Shown: positions 23,581-37,800, counted from the stretch's first letter. The stretch is 64,000 nucleotides of DNA from Epiperipatus broadwayi (GCA_028023455.1 JAQFVV010000032.1:4367392-4431391); one strand, 5' to 3'. Made by a program: numbers and translations. Notes: a model not told the origin generated them from the sequence alone.

Positions 23581-26500
23581 TTTGGATATGAGGCAGTTAC
23601 AAAGAATAACTTACAAAAATATTCAATAATGTTATATAGTGCTTTGTGTTAGTTCCCATAATGAAGTTAGAGAAGTGAATAAATTAAAATTCTATTTAAA
23701 AAAGTGATTATAAAATGAAATTCTGTGTTGGATTTTGAAATATAAAAAAATCTAGTAATTTAGGTATTTGATGTAAATTATATGCATAAAACAACGAGGT
23801 TTAAATACTTATTCTGTTATGGATTTACTATGACATTTCTTTATTTACCTAAAGTATAAACATATTCAGAATGAGCAAAAAGTAGATACATTCTTTTGGT
23901 CAATGATAGGTTCTAGAAACATTTCAACGTCGATGGAAGACGTTTTGAGCACATAAAACAACATCTGGAACCATATTATATTGCAAACATCATTTAGTCT
24001 GAGTATATTTTTTATATATATTTATTGATATATGTGTGTATTAAAGTATTGCTGAATTTTAAGCATTTTTACCGGGTATTATATATATATATATTAATTC
24101 TAGCTCTTTATATCATTTTTTGTTATTATTATTTATATTAGTACATTTTTATTTATTTATTTACTTTTGTGGTAACGAAGTTTTTGTTTCATCTTAAACA
24201 TCTGGCAGGCTAGGCGAATTAATAGCGTTTTAAGTTTCGACTGACACAAATTGTTGGAATATGAGAAAAAAATTGCACCCTAATTTTAATTAAACTAGTA
24301 ATTACTCCTGTAATTCAATCTAATATTAGATTTTGAACTATATTATTTATGTAAATCTTGGTTCTTTAGCAAAAAAAAGATTCCAATACTTATACTATAT
24401 AAATCTTATGAAGTGTCAATAAATTATAATTATAAAAAAGAAAATTCAAGTACACACACAATTTTTAACTTAAATATATACAATTTTGCATTAAATTTTT
24501 AAGAGCTAGCTAATATCTTTGTATTTTATTTATTTATTTAAACTATATATTTAAATAATTATATCTATTAATTTTTTACAATAAGAATTATACAACTCTT
24601 TTCTATTCAACCGACGTCTCCCTCTCTCTCTCTCTCTGAAAAAAGTTTGCCTTTACTTATTTTTTTGAACATTTTTTATGTGTTTTTGTTCTCACGATCG
24701 TTCAGCAAATACTTTTTAACTTTCAGTCACTGTTGGGTAAAATATGTATATTTTTCAATACTCTTACAAAGGCTATCCAAGCAATTATGTCTTCTTTATC
24801 AGTCACTTTAATATATGTGTAGAATACCTTAGCCAGTGTTCAAATTGTTGGAATATGCGTGTGTCTTGATAAGAAAAATAGAATTACTGGCTCCATAAAA
24901 TGATCTGGAAAATGAGTTAATAAAAAAGATAACTCATCATCAGCGCTTGATTATACATATTATCAATATAATTTATATATAATAAAAAAAAAAAAACTGG
25001 TTTTAATAGTTTAAAATGTAATATAACAATATTAAAATATAATTATAAATATTAGCTTTGCTTCTGAAAATGGAAAGTATATATATATGTCAGCTAGAGA
25101 TATTATTTATTTGTGCAGCTTATTTTAATATTAAATGTAGCTTCTTTTTTGTTATATATATGCTGTAATTACTGGTGATTGATAAAGTTGTGATATGTGT
25201 GTGTGTGTGTCATCATTTTCAATCTTATCACTTAAATCTAACATTTTTTTTTTTACTTCTGTTTTAAGTCTATCCTTTTGCTTTCGTAATTCATCCATTC
25301 AATTTTATTTGAAAAAAATTTCTAGGTCATTGCTTTACTTCTTGAAATACAAATCAAATTTTGTTTGCTCTCAAATATATTCTTTTTATAGCATCATCAT
25401 CCCCCCCCCTCCCGTGATTATAATGCAAAATTTGATTGAACTTTTATATTATTAAATCATTATATATATAAATTTTAAGAATTTCATATTCTTACGTTGT
25501 TTTTGTTGTAAGTGCATTATTTTATAAATGTAAAATTATTAGTTTTGCTTAAAAACTATACTTTAAACGGAAGTTGTTTTTTTACTTCTAATAATTTGAC
25601 TACTGATTTATATATATATAAGTTCATTTTATTAAGTATTAGTGCATTTAAATGTCTAAGTGTCATTTGCTCTATGTATATCTATTGATATAAATAATCG
25701 AATGACTTTGTTATTCGGGAGTTTATAAGAAGTTCGAGCGCCGTGAGTAACTGAGCTGGACCGTGATCTATAGATTTTACGTTCCATTCTGGCACTCTAT
25801 TACTGAACCTTCTATTAACGTAAAAAAAATAGTTATTAAAGTTTATAATCTAGCCTTACATAAGACCATCAATGATATGCAATAACAAATTGTTACCAGA
25901 TGATGATCAAGTGTTATATTTTGGTGTCAGTGTTTTCCTTAAGCCGAGAATTAACGTGCATCTATATTAATTAAATCTATTTATATAAACTTTTGTCTCC
26001 GTGCAAAAAAAAAAAAAAAAAAAGTTGTGCTAATAAATATTAGTATCACAACTTTATTGTAACGTATTTAAAAACATTAACTGATAATTTGATGTACTAT
26101 ATGTGTTAGAAATTTGATTAAAAATTAATAGCGTTTAAAGCTTTGTTAAAACTAATTAATTACTCGTTTCTTAATGCTGAATTATATTTTAGTTTTCAAG
26201 AAATAAATTGTTATATTCGGAGTATTATCAGCAGCAGGTTGTTGTCCCAATTGTTTTTCACGCTTCAAAAAAAGAAAAAGGCAAGTCTTAAAATATATTT
26301 TTGACCTTATTATCCAGATAGTATTAAATTAAGTAGTACGAATTATTTTCTATTCTCATCTAAATTAATGAGCTTTTGTAAGTGTTTTGAAATCAAAGTA
26401 AATGTTTTTTTTTTTTTTTTTAAATTAACTAGTTTTTCTATATTATTTTGGAATAATCGTTTTATGTGTACGTGTGAGCACATATGTATCTATATTATAC

Positions 26501-27689
26501 AAAGAGAAAAAAAAAATGGGTTAAATTGCCTTTTTACAAATCATCATGCTTTTGAGCACTTTTGTAAAATTCTTTAATGTATATTAATTGCATGACCAAT
26601 TATATTAGCTTATCCTAACTTACTTATCTAGTCTTATTTGTTCCTATCTATTGCTGATTATTATTTGCTTTATTGCTTTAAACTCGTCATCTTGAGTACA
26701 TGTACTAATTAAACAGACCAATTGTCATCTTTAAATGATGTCAGCCATTACGAAAACATATGATTGCTTCTAATAGCTTTTCATTTGGATTACTTGGGGG
26801 GTCCCAGAAGGAGAAATCACCAAACACTTTGGTCTATTTCTTTTGTTAGCTGCACAGAACTAAACAAAAATCCAGCAATAAGAAATTATTTTTCAGAACT
26901 TTATTATTATTGATTAATGATAAAAACCGGAGAACAGCTGAACGCATCTCTTGATTTTAAAATTAATGAAACTGCAAATAATTCGAATTTGTTTATTACA
27001 AACATTTTAACCTGGGTTTTACTCTTTTTATACCGATGCTTTATTAATATATTATTAAAATATTTTATATTTATTTTTTAATATATATTTTTTCTTAATA
27101 ATTACTCCAGTTCACGCTTTATGTTTATTATATTTGAAAATCAATTTTATTAAATATACTGTATGAAGTCTGGAGTAAATTTTATTTGGAAAACTAGCTA
27201 TATCGGCTGAAAATTTTTTTTGTTGTAATGCCGGTAAATTATTTTTAATAAATTTTGTGAATTTATGTAGTCTAACAATAATTACTTCTGTATGGAAAAA
27301 AAAAAAAATAAAACTTTGTTTTTAAAATTTTTATTTTAATCATTAGTTTTAAAAAATATTATTATTTTAAGTTTAAATTTTATAAATAAAGCTTACAGAT
27401 ATAAAATGTTTACGCGCGCGCGCATGCTGCGATCTGTTGGTTAATTTTGAGCAAGTTAGGGGATGTACTAGCTGATCTAATTGTAAATAGTTCTGTAGTA
27501 GTATATCGGTGTCGGGATAAGAAATGCCTTGATCAAACATTTGATTGAATAAACTTTTTAACCGTTAAGAAAACTACAGAAGCACGTTTTTGTTTCTAGC
27601 TTATTGCAGACATTGAAGTTTATGATTCTGTAAATAATATAGTTCGTGTGCTGAATGCTGACGAATATTGACTACACACTAACGACTTA
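23581..27689. other. AT-rich intergenic DNA
   Basis: No supported gene. A short GC-richer patch at about 25,710-25,800 (starting near TTCGGGAGTTTATAAGAAGTT) resembles one at 52,138-52,225. Includes a TG run at 25,195-25,210 and many A or T homopolymers. Confidence 0.45.
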
Positions 27690-28270
27690 GCTGAGTCTTA
27701 AACTGGACGTACCATTAACAATAGCCAGAGAATCATAACACAGACTGGGCTTGTAAGGCATCCGGTCTTACAACAACTCATTCTTTCTGTCATTCACGTT
27801 TTTCCCACCCCCTTTTGGATGGTTTGTATTTTCTGAGAGCATTATCGATGGTAGTCCATAGGCAGAGTCGGTATTGCTCCTGCTGATTTATGTTCAAGTT
27901 CAGGCTCACACTAAATAGTAAATTCAGTCAACCAGTTAATATGAAGCTAGATCGCAAACTCATCGGCGGAAAAATGGCAGTTGAACGTCGCGCTTGCCTG
28001 GCGCAGACCTCCGTTATCCCGCCGAAATATAAGATGTAAAATTGTTGGCCAATTGGAAGGAGGTTTGCTACGAATTGATGGAAAGAATAGGCAATGGAGT
28101 GAAACTGGTGAAGAATGGTGGCAAGCTTGGCAAGGTGAAGATAGCTAAGCCTCACTGGTTTTGCAGCTTGGACCATTCACAGTCCGGACCCACTTTTTTC
28201 ACACGCGGCTTCTTAGTGTTTCTCAAGCGGCATCTCTATCCTTCCTGAACCGTGTCAAAAAAAAAAAAGC
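27690..28270. other. Higher-GC island, possible exon or promoter
   Basis: Sharp rise in GC and CpG with short open frames on both strands. No frame gives a recognisable protein. Candidate splice donors exist (for example CAAG/GTGAAG near 28,132), but nothing fixes strand or frame. Confidence 0.3.
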
Positions 28271-31200
28271 TGTCTTACGCCTAAGTTACTATCACACTAA
28301 ACCATAAGTAAGAAATGACCAATCCAAATGTTACTCCTCCGCCTCCGGGTCTTTTTTAGTGCCATGAGAAAATACCGATTACACCGTTATCAGATTTCTG
28401 CGTGTTCTTTTAAGTTTAATAAATTAATTAATACCTGTAAGCTTGCGCAGTTTAGCGAAAAGAATTTGACTTTTATGGCTTTGCGTTGTAGAAATTTAAA
28501 AATTATTTTATTCCTTTGTTGATTACTCTCGGTTTTTTTTTTTAAATATGTGCATAATAATAAAAATAAAATCTGCTATATGAACTTTAAAAGACAAAGT
28601 TATATTAAATCATTAAATACACAAATATGAAATTCTAAAATTATAATTATTGATCAAACATTGAAATATAAATATATATTTTAAGTAGAGATTAAAAAAT
28701 AAAATAAACAATAGCCAAGTTCAAATTATTTGTAGAAAAAAAAAGTTTCTTAACAAAATTACATTATAGTACTTTTTCGAATTTATTAAACTCGAGTGAA
28801 TATTTTATTTCAAAATTAAATTTAGTAGGAAGAATATCCAAAATTATGTGGAAGAGAAACTGTAATTGATAACAGGGAACAAATATTATCCTGGATAATT
28901 GTTTTATCAATAAACTTTTTTTTTTCACTATTGTATGTATTATCTGTTTACACTCTAGATTCGATGCCAATAAAAAGATAATAAAAAAAGCATATTTAAA
29001 GACATCTTATGGCGTAATAGCTGCTTCTTTGAGTCATTTATTTAAAGACAAATCCAAACAACCTCTCAAACCATTATCAAACTTTAATCTTATTTGCTTT
29101 ATTGTTTAAATATTCGTAGCTTTCCTTCTAGTATCTATTAACTTTGTTGCTCCATTTCTTTTCACAAGCTTTTCAAACACATTCTTCATAATTCTACTTC
29201 TCAATATATATTCAATCCAATTTTAATTTTTTAAGTCCGCAATAAATGAAATTTTCAGATGTGATATAGTAAAAAGAGGCTAAAATTGTATAAATTGGAT
29301 TAAACTTAAGGCTTTCATGCTGCATGACCGATAGTGGTTTAAAATGATGACGATGAGTGACTCATTCAACTTTTATATATATACTTACTTGCTGCTTATA
29401 TATTTTTTGTTTACTTATTGTTTTGCATTTTGCTAAATTTTGTAATACTCTTTTAAGCAAATTCAAACGAACCAAATTTTTTTTTCAACTTTTAGAAAGT
29501 AATTCTGTGTCAAAATTATTTTAAAAAGAGCATAGAAATGAAAAATAAGTTAGTTTGTTGTTGTTTGTTTGTTTTTTACCAAAAAAAAAAAAAAAGATAC
29601 CACTGAAGATTAAACTACATATAATCATCTCACTCTCCATATACATTTATATAATAGTCATTGACTCTTAAAAAATGCAAACCTATTTCCTTAGCCCATT
29701 ATTTCTTGCCTTGTTCTTCAAATAATTATTTTTTATTCTAATTTTTTTTTTTAATCTGCTTTCTTCTTTTTTCTATATGTTTAAGTTGGCTTTATTTAAT
29801 GAGTCTTTTCTAATTCTCCTACTCTAAATAATTAGCCTCACTACTTTTGTAAAGTTCTCTGTTGTTTGCTATTCAATATTTTATTATTTACAAATTTTTT
29901 CATCTCATTTTAAATTATTTTTACTATATCTTTTTTTTTTTCAATTCTAGATTTACATTTTTCTACCTTTTTTCCAAACACCACTTTATTAACATTTACT
30001 AAAGCAATGCATTTTTTATTACTTTTAACTCTTGGAAATTTAATTTTTTTGGTAGACTAATGGCATCCAGAAATAAAATTCCTGGATCGATTTGTAGGTT
30101 ATATAAGGGGGGAGGGTGATGGTGCCATTAATCAATAGATCAATTGACGAAATTCGTGTATTCAACTTGACACTTGGATGCTTGAACATCACTTGACTTT
30201 CCTGAATATAACTCAACTAATTTACTGAAAAGTCTTTTTGCTAGAATGGCAAGCAGTGTGTTAACGGGTTTTTTTTTTTTACATTTTAAAAGAAGTTTAT
30301 GATTTTTCTTTCAAGTAAACAGTCAAATAGCTAATCTAGCTAATATTGAGATAACTCATGAATATCTCTATCAATACAGTATTTTTTCACATTCAGGATC
30401 ATGTCTGCATTTTTTATAATTTATTATTCACTGCATTGACAGTCATTTGAGAAATAATACATTAAATTTAGACCGTTAATATTCAGCTAAGAATAGTTAG
30501 ATATTTAATTGCTGATTGAAAATTAGATAACTAATGATATTGGCTATGGAATTTGCCACTCATTTTTGATATGTGAGTGGGTATGTAGACTTGATAAGCT
30601 AGAATATAAATCATGGGGAAAAAAACCTTCAAAATCTCACCATCAGACAGTTAACAAGTTAATGATTGAGCATTTGTCTTATTCACTATTTCTTCTTAAA
30701 GAAATCTAAAAATTCAACCCCCAACAAATCTTCACTGTATATATAAATAACTGTGCTCACAAAGTGAAAGAGAAATGAAAGTAAATGTGTTAATTGTAAG
30801 TTAAATCTGAAGTTTTAAATATAAAATAAATAAAATATGCTCTCAAGGAAAAAAAAAAATTAAAATAACGAGTAAGAAGAAAAGAAATGACTGTATACTA
30901 AACACACTATGAACTAATAGATGAACTAAGAACAAAAAAAAAATAAAAAGAAAATGCATCATAAGTTGAAAAGTCATGTAGCATTCTTGACCCATAACAT
31001 TAAAAGTTGTTTTGGGAGAAACTTCAATAAGACTTGAGCTATTAGTTTTCTTTTATTCTATTTTGAAGCATAAATACTTTTAAAATCGATATTTCTAATT
31101 TATTTGATCAAAACTAAATAATTATATATTTTTTATAATAATAAGCTTATCTTTTTATTTAATCTATATTTTTTTAGTTTTTAATATTGATTATTTTTAA

Positions 31201-33610
31201 AAAAATGCTATCCATATTCTCAAATTTATAAAGACTTGTAGATTGTACTTGTATAACCCAAATGTAAGTGTTAGCGAATGTACAAAAGTATTGAGAATAC
31301 CCGTGATGTTTTTTTAATATGATGTACATTATTGGCTTTATTATTTACATCTTTATTAATATGATGTATATCATAATTTGTTTGTTTAATTATATAACAT
31401 TGAAAAGTGGTCTGAAGAATATTAAGATATTCTTCATGGACACATCTCATGTTTATGAGAAGTATTTTTAGAAGGCAGTGCTTCTCATTTGTGCAAGATT
31501 GTCATATAATGCCTAATATTTGAATCAAATGTTGAAGGATTTAAAAAATGTGTAACATTATTCTGATATTTTTCAAACTGTTTGACTGCATGAACTATAT
31601 GAATTATAATGATTGAAAAAAAATGTATGAAATGTCCGATTATAGGATATGCTTTAATTTATTCCAGTGTTTATAAAATTCCTGATTTTTCATTGCAACA
31701 TTTATGGCTTTAAAATGGTAATTATTAAATCAACACTGGATTTGTGTGGGATTTTTTTTATTTATTATGTTTTGCTATAGAATTTGCACTGTTCAATGGT
31801 ATTGATTTTTAATCAAAGTTGATTATAACATGTTTCATTTCTCTACTTTTGAAATTATCAATTGAAATATTAAACAATTCAAAAATTTTGGCCAACGACA
31901 TACATTTTTGAATTGACATATTTTACAATTCTTTCTACAGGTTATTAAAACTGATGTCACTTACAATTCCTTATACTTTTATCTACAACATATGCAATAC
32001 TTTGGTATGTATTTTTATTCTAAATAATTCCAGTTTTTAATGTGTATATATTTATTCAGATACCTATTGTAAGTTTGAGTAATAAATAGATGCTATATCG
32101 TAGTATTTAGTATTTATGATTTCTCAAGTTTATAGTTTGTGGCAGATTTAGATTTATATAAGTAAAATTTGCTCTTGAAAACGCTAAGTTGAAATCAGAT
32201 GATATGTTTATACGTGCATGTATATCTAGCACAACCCAAACCATGCATCTTTAATCTGTTGTCAAGGCAATCTCTGTAAAAGATGGGATTTCACTTTGGT
32301 TTAAAGATCTTCATAAACAAGAAAGTTGACACTTAATTTGAGTTATAGATATTCCTAGAAGTTTAAATAAATCACATTAAACAGGAAATAGTAAATAACC
32401 ATTTTTAAAATTTTCAAATGCTCTTTATTCATTATTGTTTAGATAGTAAACCTGTTATTACGTGATTACTTTTATAAATAAAAAAAACACCTAATTTTAT
32501 ATATAAACAGTGAAATTGGCCAACTTTCCAAATATCTGTTAAAATCAATGCAACAATATTTTTATCAAATTGTCTTGCACACATCTAATGACTATATGTT
32601 TATGTTACCTTAAAACTTAGTAGAAATAGTTAGCAACATCCATCAGCAATATCAATGCTATTATAATGACTTTAGTAATATAATATTTAAAAAAAAACAA
32701 CTATTTTTAAGCCAAATATAAATTTGTTAACCTGATTATTTTTGCACTAATGGTCGTACAAAACATAAATGTAGTGAATTCCTTATTTCTGGAAAAACTG
32801 AGTTATTTAAATTTATTATCTCAAAGACATTAAAATGATATGATGTTTTTATTGAAAATTGTGGCTGAAGAGGAAATACAATGGAAAGTCTCATTTAGGC
32901 AAGAAGTTGGAATCATTCAAATACTTAATATTTGGATATATTTATAGTTTATTTTGTGGGTCTGTGTGGTTATCCCATAGCTTTTTCTTGAACTTTTTAC
33001 ATTTTGCCTTTTTCTTTCATTATTATTTTGGGGAGGGGAAATAATGATAACTATGCTTATTTAAAAATGATTGCAGATTCAAATTTTAATTAATTTTTTT
33101 AAAAAAATAGTTGAAAACATTCTTAACATTTTGCTCTTTGCTGTATGTAAATAAATTGAAGCTTAAAGTGTAAATTTCAATATGAATAGAGCATATGCAA
33201 AATAAAAATACTTTTTGCATTTCTTACTAAATATTATTTTCCAAACACGTGTTTTTTTTTTTTTACAAAGAATGACTTTTATCATGTGAAATTGAAAAAA
33301 AAATAAAAGCTTATCTGATTTTACAAAATAATGTGTAAAAACATATTTTTTTATTTTCTGACTTGTTTGTTTAAATACATCAAAAAATGTATTTTTAATG
33401 TTATTCGTATAATTTTTTTTTCAAATTACTATTAAATGTCATATTAATGAAAATATATTTAAAATTGAAAAAAAATAAATGTAGAAATTTTTAAAAAAAT
33501 ATTTTTCTTCTTTAACATAACACAAAAAATATCCAACAAAATTCTTATGCTAATACTCGAACTTTAATAATTTCTTATTTTTTAATTATTCCTGCCATAT
33601 ATGTACAAGA
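28271..33610. other. AT-rich intergenic DNA
   Basis: Over 5 kb of AT-rich sequence with homopolymers and short TA runs. No repeat family or gene recognised. Confidence 0.45.
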
Positions 33611-33883
33611 ATGAAACTAAAATATAGAATTACTAGCATTCAGTCCAAAATTATGATAAAAATTTTTCAGCTTTTAATTCTTATAATGCTACAATGCTTA
33701 TTATTTAATGATTTATGCCAGGATGGGAGTGCATTTTTAATCAGACAAAAAGATAAACAAGCTCAGGTACTGAAACATTTGACCATCCATCCCACTGATG
33801 GCATTGTTCCTACAACAAAACACATCGATATAACATTACCAGGCCATTACATTTTCTTTAATATTTTAACAAATAAACAATAA
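33611..33883 (+). other. Isolated 90-codon open frame, uncertain
   Basis: Open frame with a hydrophobic stretch at residues 16-33 (MIKIFQLLILIMLQCLLF), which looks like a signal peptide or membrane segment, followed by a less AT-skewed segment (LTIHPTDGIVPTTKHIDITL). No family recognised. It lies just beyond the C-terminal side of the Merlin pseudogene and may be chance or decayed transposon flank. Confidence 0.2.
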
Positions 33884-34099
33884 ACAAATGATACTTTAAA
33901 ATTACATTATTTTATTTTTTTAACTAATTGAATATATTTGAAAAGAATAACATTTTTTTTTCCCTTGTAAAAAATGTTCATTTTTTTTTTTTTTGCTAAT
34001 GTTTCTTTTATTGGTTCAAATATAGTTTTATTTTTGGTTTTTAAACAATGCCTCATAACAAAAACAGAATACTGCAATAAATAAAATGAAAGGAAAACT

Positions 34100-34930
34100 A
34101 CTACTACTTTTCTTACTGTTGCAGACTCATCTCTTCTAGAATGACACAGAACAGGTATTGGTCCATTTTCAATCACTGCCACATAAATTCTGGCCAGATA
34201 GGTGTCGATCCCAGTTCTTGGTATGCCATGTATTCACTTGTTCTGCCATTTCAGACTGCCCCAAAGATATTCAATATTCTGCATGTGCATGCCTCTGCCA
34301 GAGTCCATAAAGTTGGATCTGTGGTTCACTCTGGGATGGTTAAATCCCACACCTCCAAATTGGAACTTTGATACCTCATCCAGCAGTCAGAATAGATGCT
34401 GGAGTCATGCTGGATGTTGTCACATATGCACTGCAGCAGGGTGTTGGCAGAGCAGGAAGGAATGGCCGTCGCAAAACATTCGCCCTTCTCCCAGCACCTG
34501 CCACCAAAAACCCACTACTGTGGGAAAACCCTACCCTGGTGGTTCTTGCATCAGCTAAAAAGCATTTCATCCACTTTGATGATCATACTGGGACCATCGA
34601 TCAAGTGGCATGAATGAGAAATGAAGCTTTTATGGCACAGCTTTTGAATGGTTTGTGTCCACTTGATGACATTTTGCAAATAAAAGACTTTCAACAGCAT
34701 GAATTTGATTTGCATTCCATTTCATATGTCTTGCATTTCTTTATAACCATCTTCCCCCCACAGACAGAGGTCTTCTCTATTGGTAGAACTCATTTATCTT
34801 GCAGGAAGGTCACAGCAGATGCTTCAGTATTCAGCAATAGTGACATTTTGAAAGTAGTCTGTTTTTCAGCATCAGCCATTTTTTCAGTCTTGCAATCTCT
34901 CACAAGGTACGAGACTTTCACCTGATATCT
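34100..34930 (-). pseudogene. Merlin / ISXO2-like DDE transposase pseudogene
   Basis: Minus-strand frames give the full order of a Merlin transposase. An N-terminal part (about 34,880-34,640) reads KMSLLLNTEASAVTFLQDK then SVCGGKMV. The catalytic core reads VEVDEMLFS, a KNHQGRVFPQ stretch and WVFGGRCWEKGECF (34,590-34,480), with the first D and E of the VDE motif. Next comes IYSDCW (about 34,390), the second catalytic D. After a frameshift, NHPRVNHRSNFMDSGRG and MQNIEYLWGSLKWQNK (34,350-34,240) match the family's VNHS-x-NFVDP-x-TGAHTQ-x-IE-x-LW signature. The tail ARIYVAVI corresponds to the usual LAEFMWR. At least three frameshifts or stops: dead. Terminal inverted repeats were not identified. 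Confidence 0.88.
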
Positions 34931-35500
34931 GCTAAATCACCACATTTCCTAGATTTGTCCCACTCTGTGGGGGGGGGAGGTAGTGAGGTTGGATAGTGTG
35001 TGACAATTTGAAGGACATTCTACTACTTTCTGTAGGTTTTACAAGAATTATTTAGGTTTATATATTGGAGTACTTTTCATCATTACAACTACTGACACCC
35101 TCTCATGATTTGGTAGCGATCTGTTAATTGTCAGCATTCGTAAAGAATGTAAACAAAACATGGCAGCCCAAACTTATATGGTAGCCTAATTGTGAATTGT
35201 GAGAGCTATTTACTGCAAACATGCTGCTGGCCTTGCTGATGCTAGCCAAAAGAGTCAATTGCTATCCTTGAGAAGTTGGGCCTGATAAATAGTATTTTGA
35301 CCTGGTTTTGGCTAGCAGCAATACCATCAAGTGGGGTGGATGGTCAAATGTATCAATACCCAAGCTCATTTTTATACAATTTCCCCATAGCATTCCCATG
35401 CTTGCTATTTAACATTAGTGAATAAATGGATTTATAGTTACTTTCCGATGAAAAAAAGGCTTTAATTTTTTTTTTGAGACAGAATTTAAGCAGAAAATTT
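34931..35500. other. Unassigned sequence of moderate GC
   Basis: Less AT-rich than average, includes a G run at about 34,971-34,978. No similarity recognised; may belong to the flank of the Merlin element. Confidence 0.3.
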
Positions 35501-35504
35501 CTTA

Positions 35505-35815
35505 ATGCATTCTTGTGTATTTATTATATGATTATTCATATTGTTCAGAAATGTGAATGAATTGATCATCTGCATGCACCAATCAGTGAATTTACTGACA
35601 CTTATATCTAAACTTAAGGCAAAAAATATATGCCTGTTGCTTCTTAATAAAGACTTTGTGAGAGTTTTAAGAAACTAAGCAGGCACATTCTTAATATATT
35701 TTTGTATTCTTATCATAGGATTGTTGATGTTGTACAGAAACATGGATAAATCTACTCATTAGTATGCACCAACTAATGAATTTACAGACTTTTATATCTA
35801 ATTTTAAAATTGAAA
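35505..35815. repeat. Two diverged tandem units, period about 189 bp
   Basis: The block from CATTCTTGTGTATTTATT (35,510) through GCACCAATCAGTGAATTTACTGA (about 35,577) recurs as CATTCTTAATATATTTTTG (35,686) through GCACCAACTAATGAATTTACAGA (about 35,766). The second unit is diverged, so this is an old duplication. Confidence 0.75.
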
Positions 35816-35862
35816 AAATATGACGCTTTTTAACTGATACAGTACTGTTTTGTTTTGTTTTA

Positions 35863-35997
35863 AAGTAAGAATAAATGTCAAGCATTGGTGGTCAAGAGGT
35901 CAGCGACAGCTGCTTTACAAGCAATTGTCCTGGGTTAGCGGGTTCGCTTCCTGGCTGATGCTATGACACATGAGAAAAAAAAAGTAAGAATAAATGT
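35863..35997 (+). mobile_element. tRNA-derived SINE copy 1 with 16-bp target-site duplication
   Basis: AAGTAAGAATAAATGT at 35863-35878 recurs exactly at 35982-35997. Between them is a 103-bp body with a GGTGGTCAAGAGGTCAGC start resembling a pol III A-box region, and GGGTTCGCTTCC as B box (tRNA consensus GGTTCGANTCC). It ends GATGCTATGACACATGAG plus a short poly(A). The duplication and the A tail show LINE-mediated insertion. The same body core is found at 50.19 kb. Confidence 0.88.
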
Positions 35998-37080
35998 ACA
36001 CGAGTGCTTATTTCATTTCAAGAGATGGAAATAGATGAACCAGAAGACTGTAGTACACTAGAATAAGACCATGGATTTGATAGCTGAATGAGAGAAGAAA
36101 ATTGCTGGAATGTAGAAAAAAGAAGTTGGATTAAATGCCTTTATTTTAGTGAACTGATATTAACTGATGATGATGATTATAAATCCGATTTCAAATAAAT
36201 AAAAATCAATTGACTCATCAAAAAAAAAAATAGTACTACCTCATCTTGTTTTTTTTTTTTAAAAAAAAAAAGTGATGAGTTTAGAAATATTATTTAATAT
36301 ACAGTTGTAAAGTATATTATTACAATGCAAACTCCAACCATTGATGATCAAGTGCGATGCTGACATAGTCTTATAATCTTGTTAACTTTATTTCCAGATC
36401 AGCGTTTATCAGAAATCATAACATTTTAAAATGTAAATGAAATTGTGCATAGACATGTATTTCTTCTTTTTTTATTTGAAATGTTAAAACAAAAATTGAT
36501 AAGAAGGATTAAGATGTAATAATAGCTTTTATTTGACATTTAATCATTTAGAATAAATAAATAGAAAGCATTGAAATTTATAATACTCATTAATTAATAA
36601 ACAAGTAAGTACTAATAATACAGTACTGTAATTTGTGTTTGAAGGTTGGAAGTGAATGATTGTAATAACTCAATTTAACACTAATAATAGTCATAAAATT
36701 CTTTTTTTTTTAAACTAGTCTTGTACGTAAGAGTTAAAAGAAAAGTTTTGACCAAAGATTAAAAATTTTCATAAATAATAATAGTAAAAAGAACAAATTT
36801 ACACTACTTTTAAACTTAATATATATAATGGAACCAAGAAAATGTAAACAAATAAATAACAAAAACACTGAAATTCACAAACTTTAATTAAATATTATGA
36901 ATCTCGTTATGGCAGCAGTCCCCCTTCCCCAACTAAATACAACGATCTCAAATGTTAAACATGAATTTCTTTAAACACGGTTTTTTTTCCCATAAATTTA
37001 TATACATATATTAGCATATAATAATATATTTAGCAAAATTTTTTGTAGTAAAATGATTAATCAATCCAAAAACAGTCATA
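35998..37080. other. AT-rich intergenic DNA
   Basis: Nothing recognised. Confidence 0.5.
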
Positions 37081-37084
37081 ACTA

Positions 37085-37800
37085 CTTTCATTAAATGAGG
37101 ATATGCGAGTTATTGATTTAGTAAGGAAAGATAAAAAAATATATTCTAAAGTGGGCAACATGTTACCAAAAAATGAGTCATCAATCAGAGAAATTATAAA
37201 AATAGAAAATTAGACTTATGTCACTATCACTTGTGCTCTTGAAACAATTAAAATTATAACTAAAGCAAACCATGATTTTTTGCTCAAAATGAAAAAAAGT
37301 CTTAAATCTATAGTTAAATGATATGAATCATAAAAACGTTCCAGTTGATAACGTCGTATTGTTTCCTATAGCGTTAAGTCTTTAAGATGAATTTAGTGAA
37401 GAATCTGAAACATATAATTCCAAGCTATTCACTGCAAGTGGAAATGATTGCGTAGATTCTGAAATTCATTATAGTCTTAAAAATATTAAAATGTCCACGA
37501 GAGCACATTTTCCTATAATGATGCTACTGCTACCTTTTCTTTAAAATTTTAAAAAAATCATTGAAGAAAAATTATTTTGTTTGAAACAGGCATTTAACTG
37601 TGATAAAACATCATTGTTCTGAAAGAAAATGCCTAATAGAACATGTCTTCACAAAATGGAAAAACAGGTAAAAGTTTTTAAGATGTGAAATGACAGACTA
37701 ATTGTAACAATGCTGGAGGTTATATGATTATTGGAAGTTGTCATCCTTGTTTTACTTTACTAAGCAATATGGATGATTAGGTTGTCAACTTTGGGCATGC
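37085..37800 (+). pseudogene. pogo/Tigger-type (Tc1/mariner superfamily) transposase pseudogene
   Basis: Broken plus-strand frames preserve the order of a Tigger transposase. First is a helix-turn-helix segment, MRVIDLVRKDKKIYSKVGN then NESSIREIIK (about 37,100-37,205). Then comes NHKNVPVDNVVLF and ALSL-x-DEFSEES (37,330-37,400), the CENP-B-type DNA-binding stretch. Then FTASGND and LKNIK (37,425-37,490). Last is the start of the DDE domain, IIEEKLFCLKQAFNCDKTSLF followed by KKMPNRTCL (37,555-37,650), where families usually read FN-V-DETGLFWKKMP, so the catalytic D is present but the neighbouring E has become K. Several stops. The rest of the catalytic domain is not found. Confidence 0.8.

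Noticed and set aside
27928-28248. Overlapping open frames on both strands in the 28-kb GC island
   Set aside because: Neither strand gives a recognisable product and both are open for compositional reasons; kept only as an unassigned island.
34141-34617. Several plus-strand open frames of 70-118 codons
   Set aside because: They are antisense shadows of the Merlin transposase remnant.
35879-35981. Functional tRNA gene
   Set aside because: A B box is present but no cloverleaf acceptor stem closes, and the poly(A) plus target-site duplication identify it as a SINE.
36155-36180. CTGATGA within CTGATGATGATGATT
   Set aside because: Simple trinucleotide sequence with no GAAA box or pairing stems.
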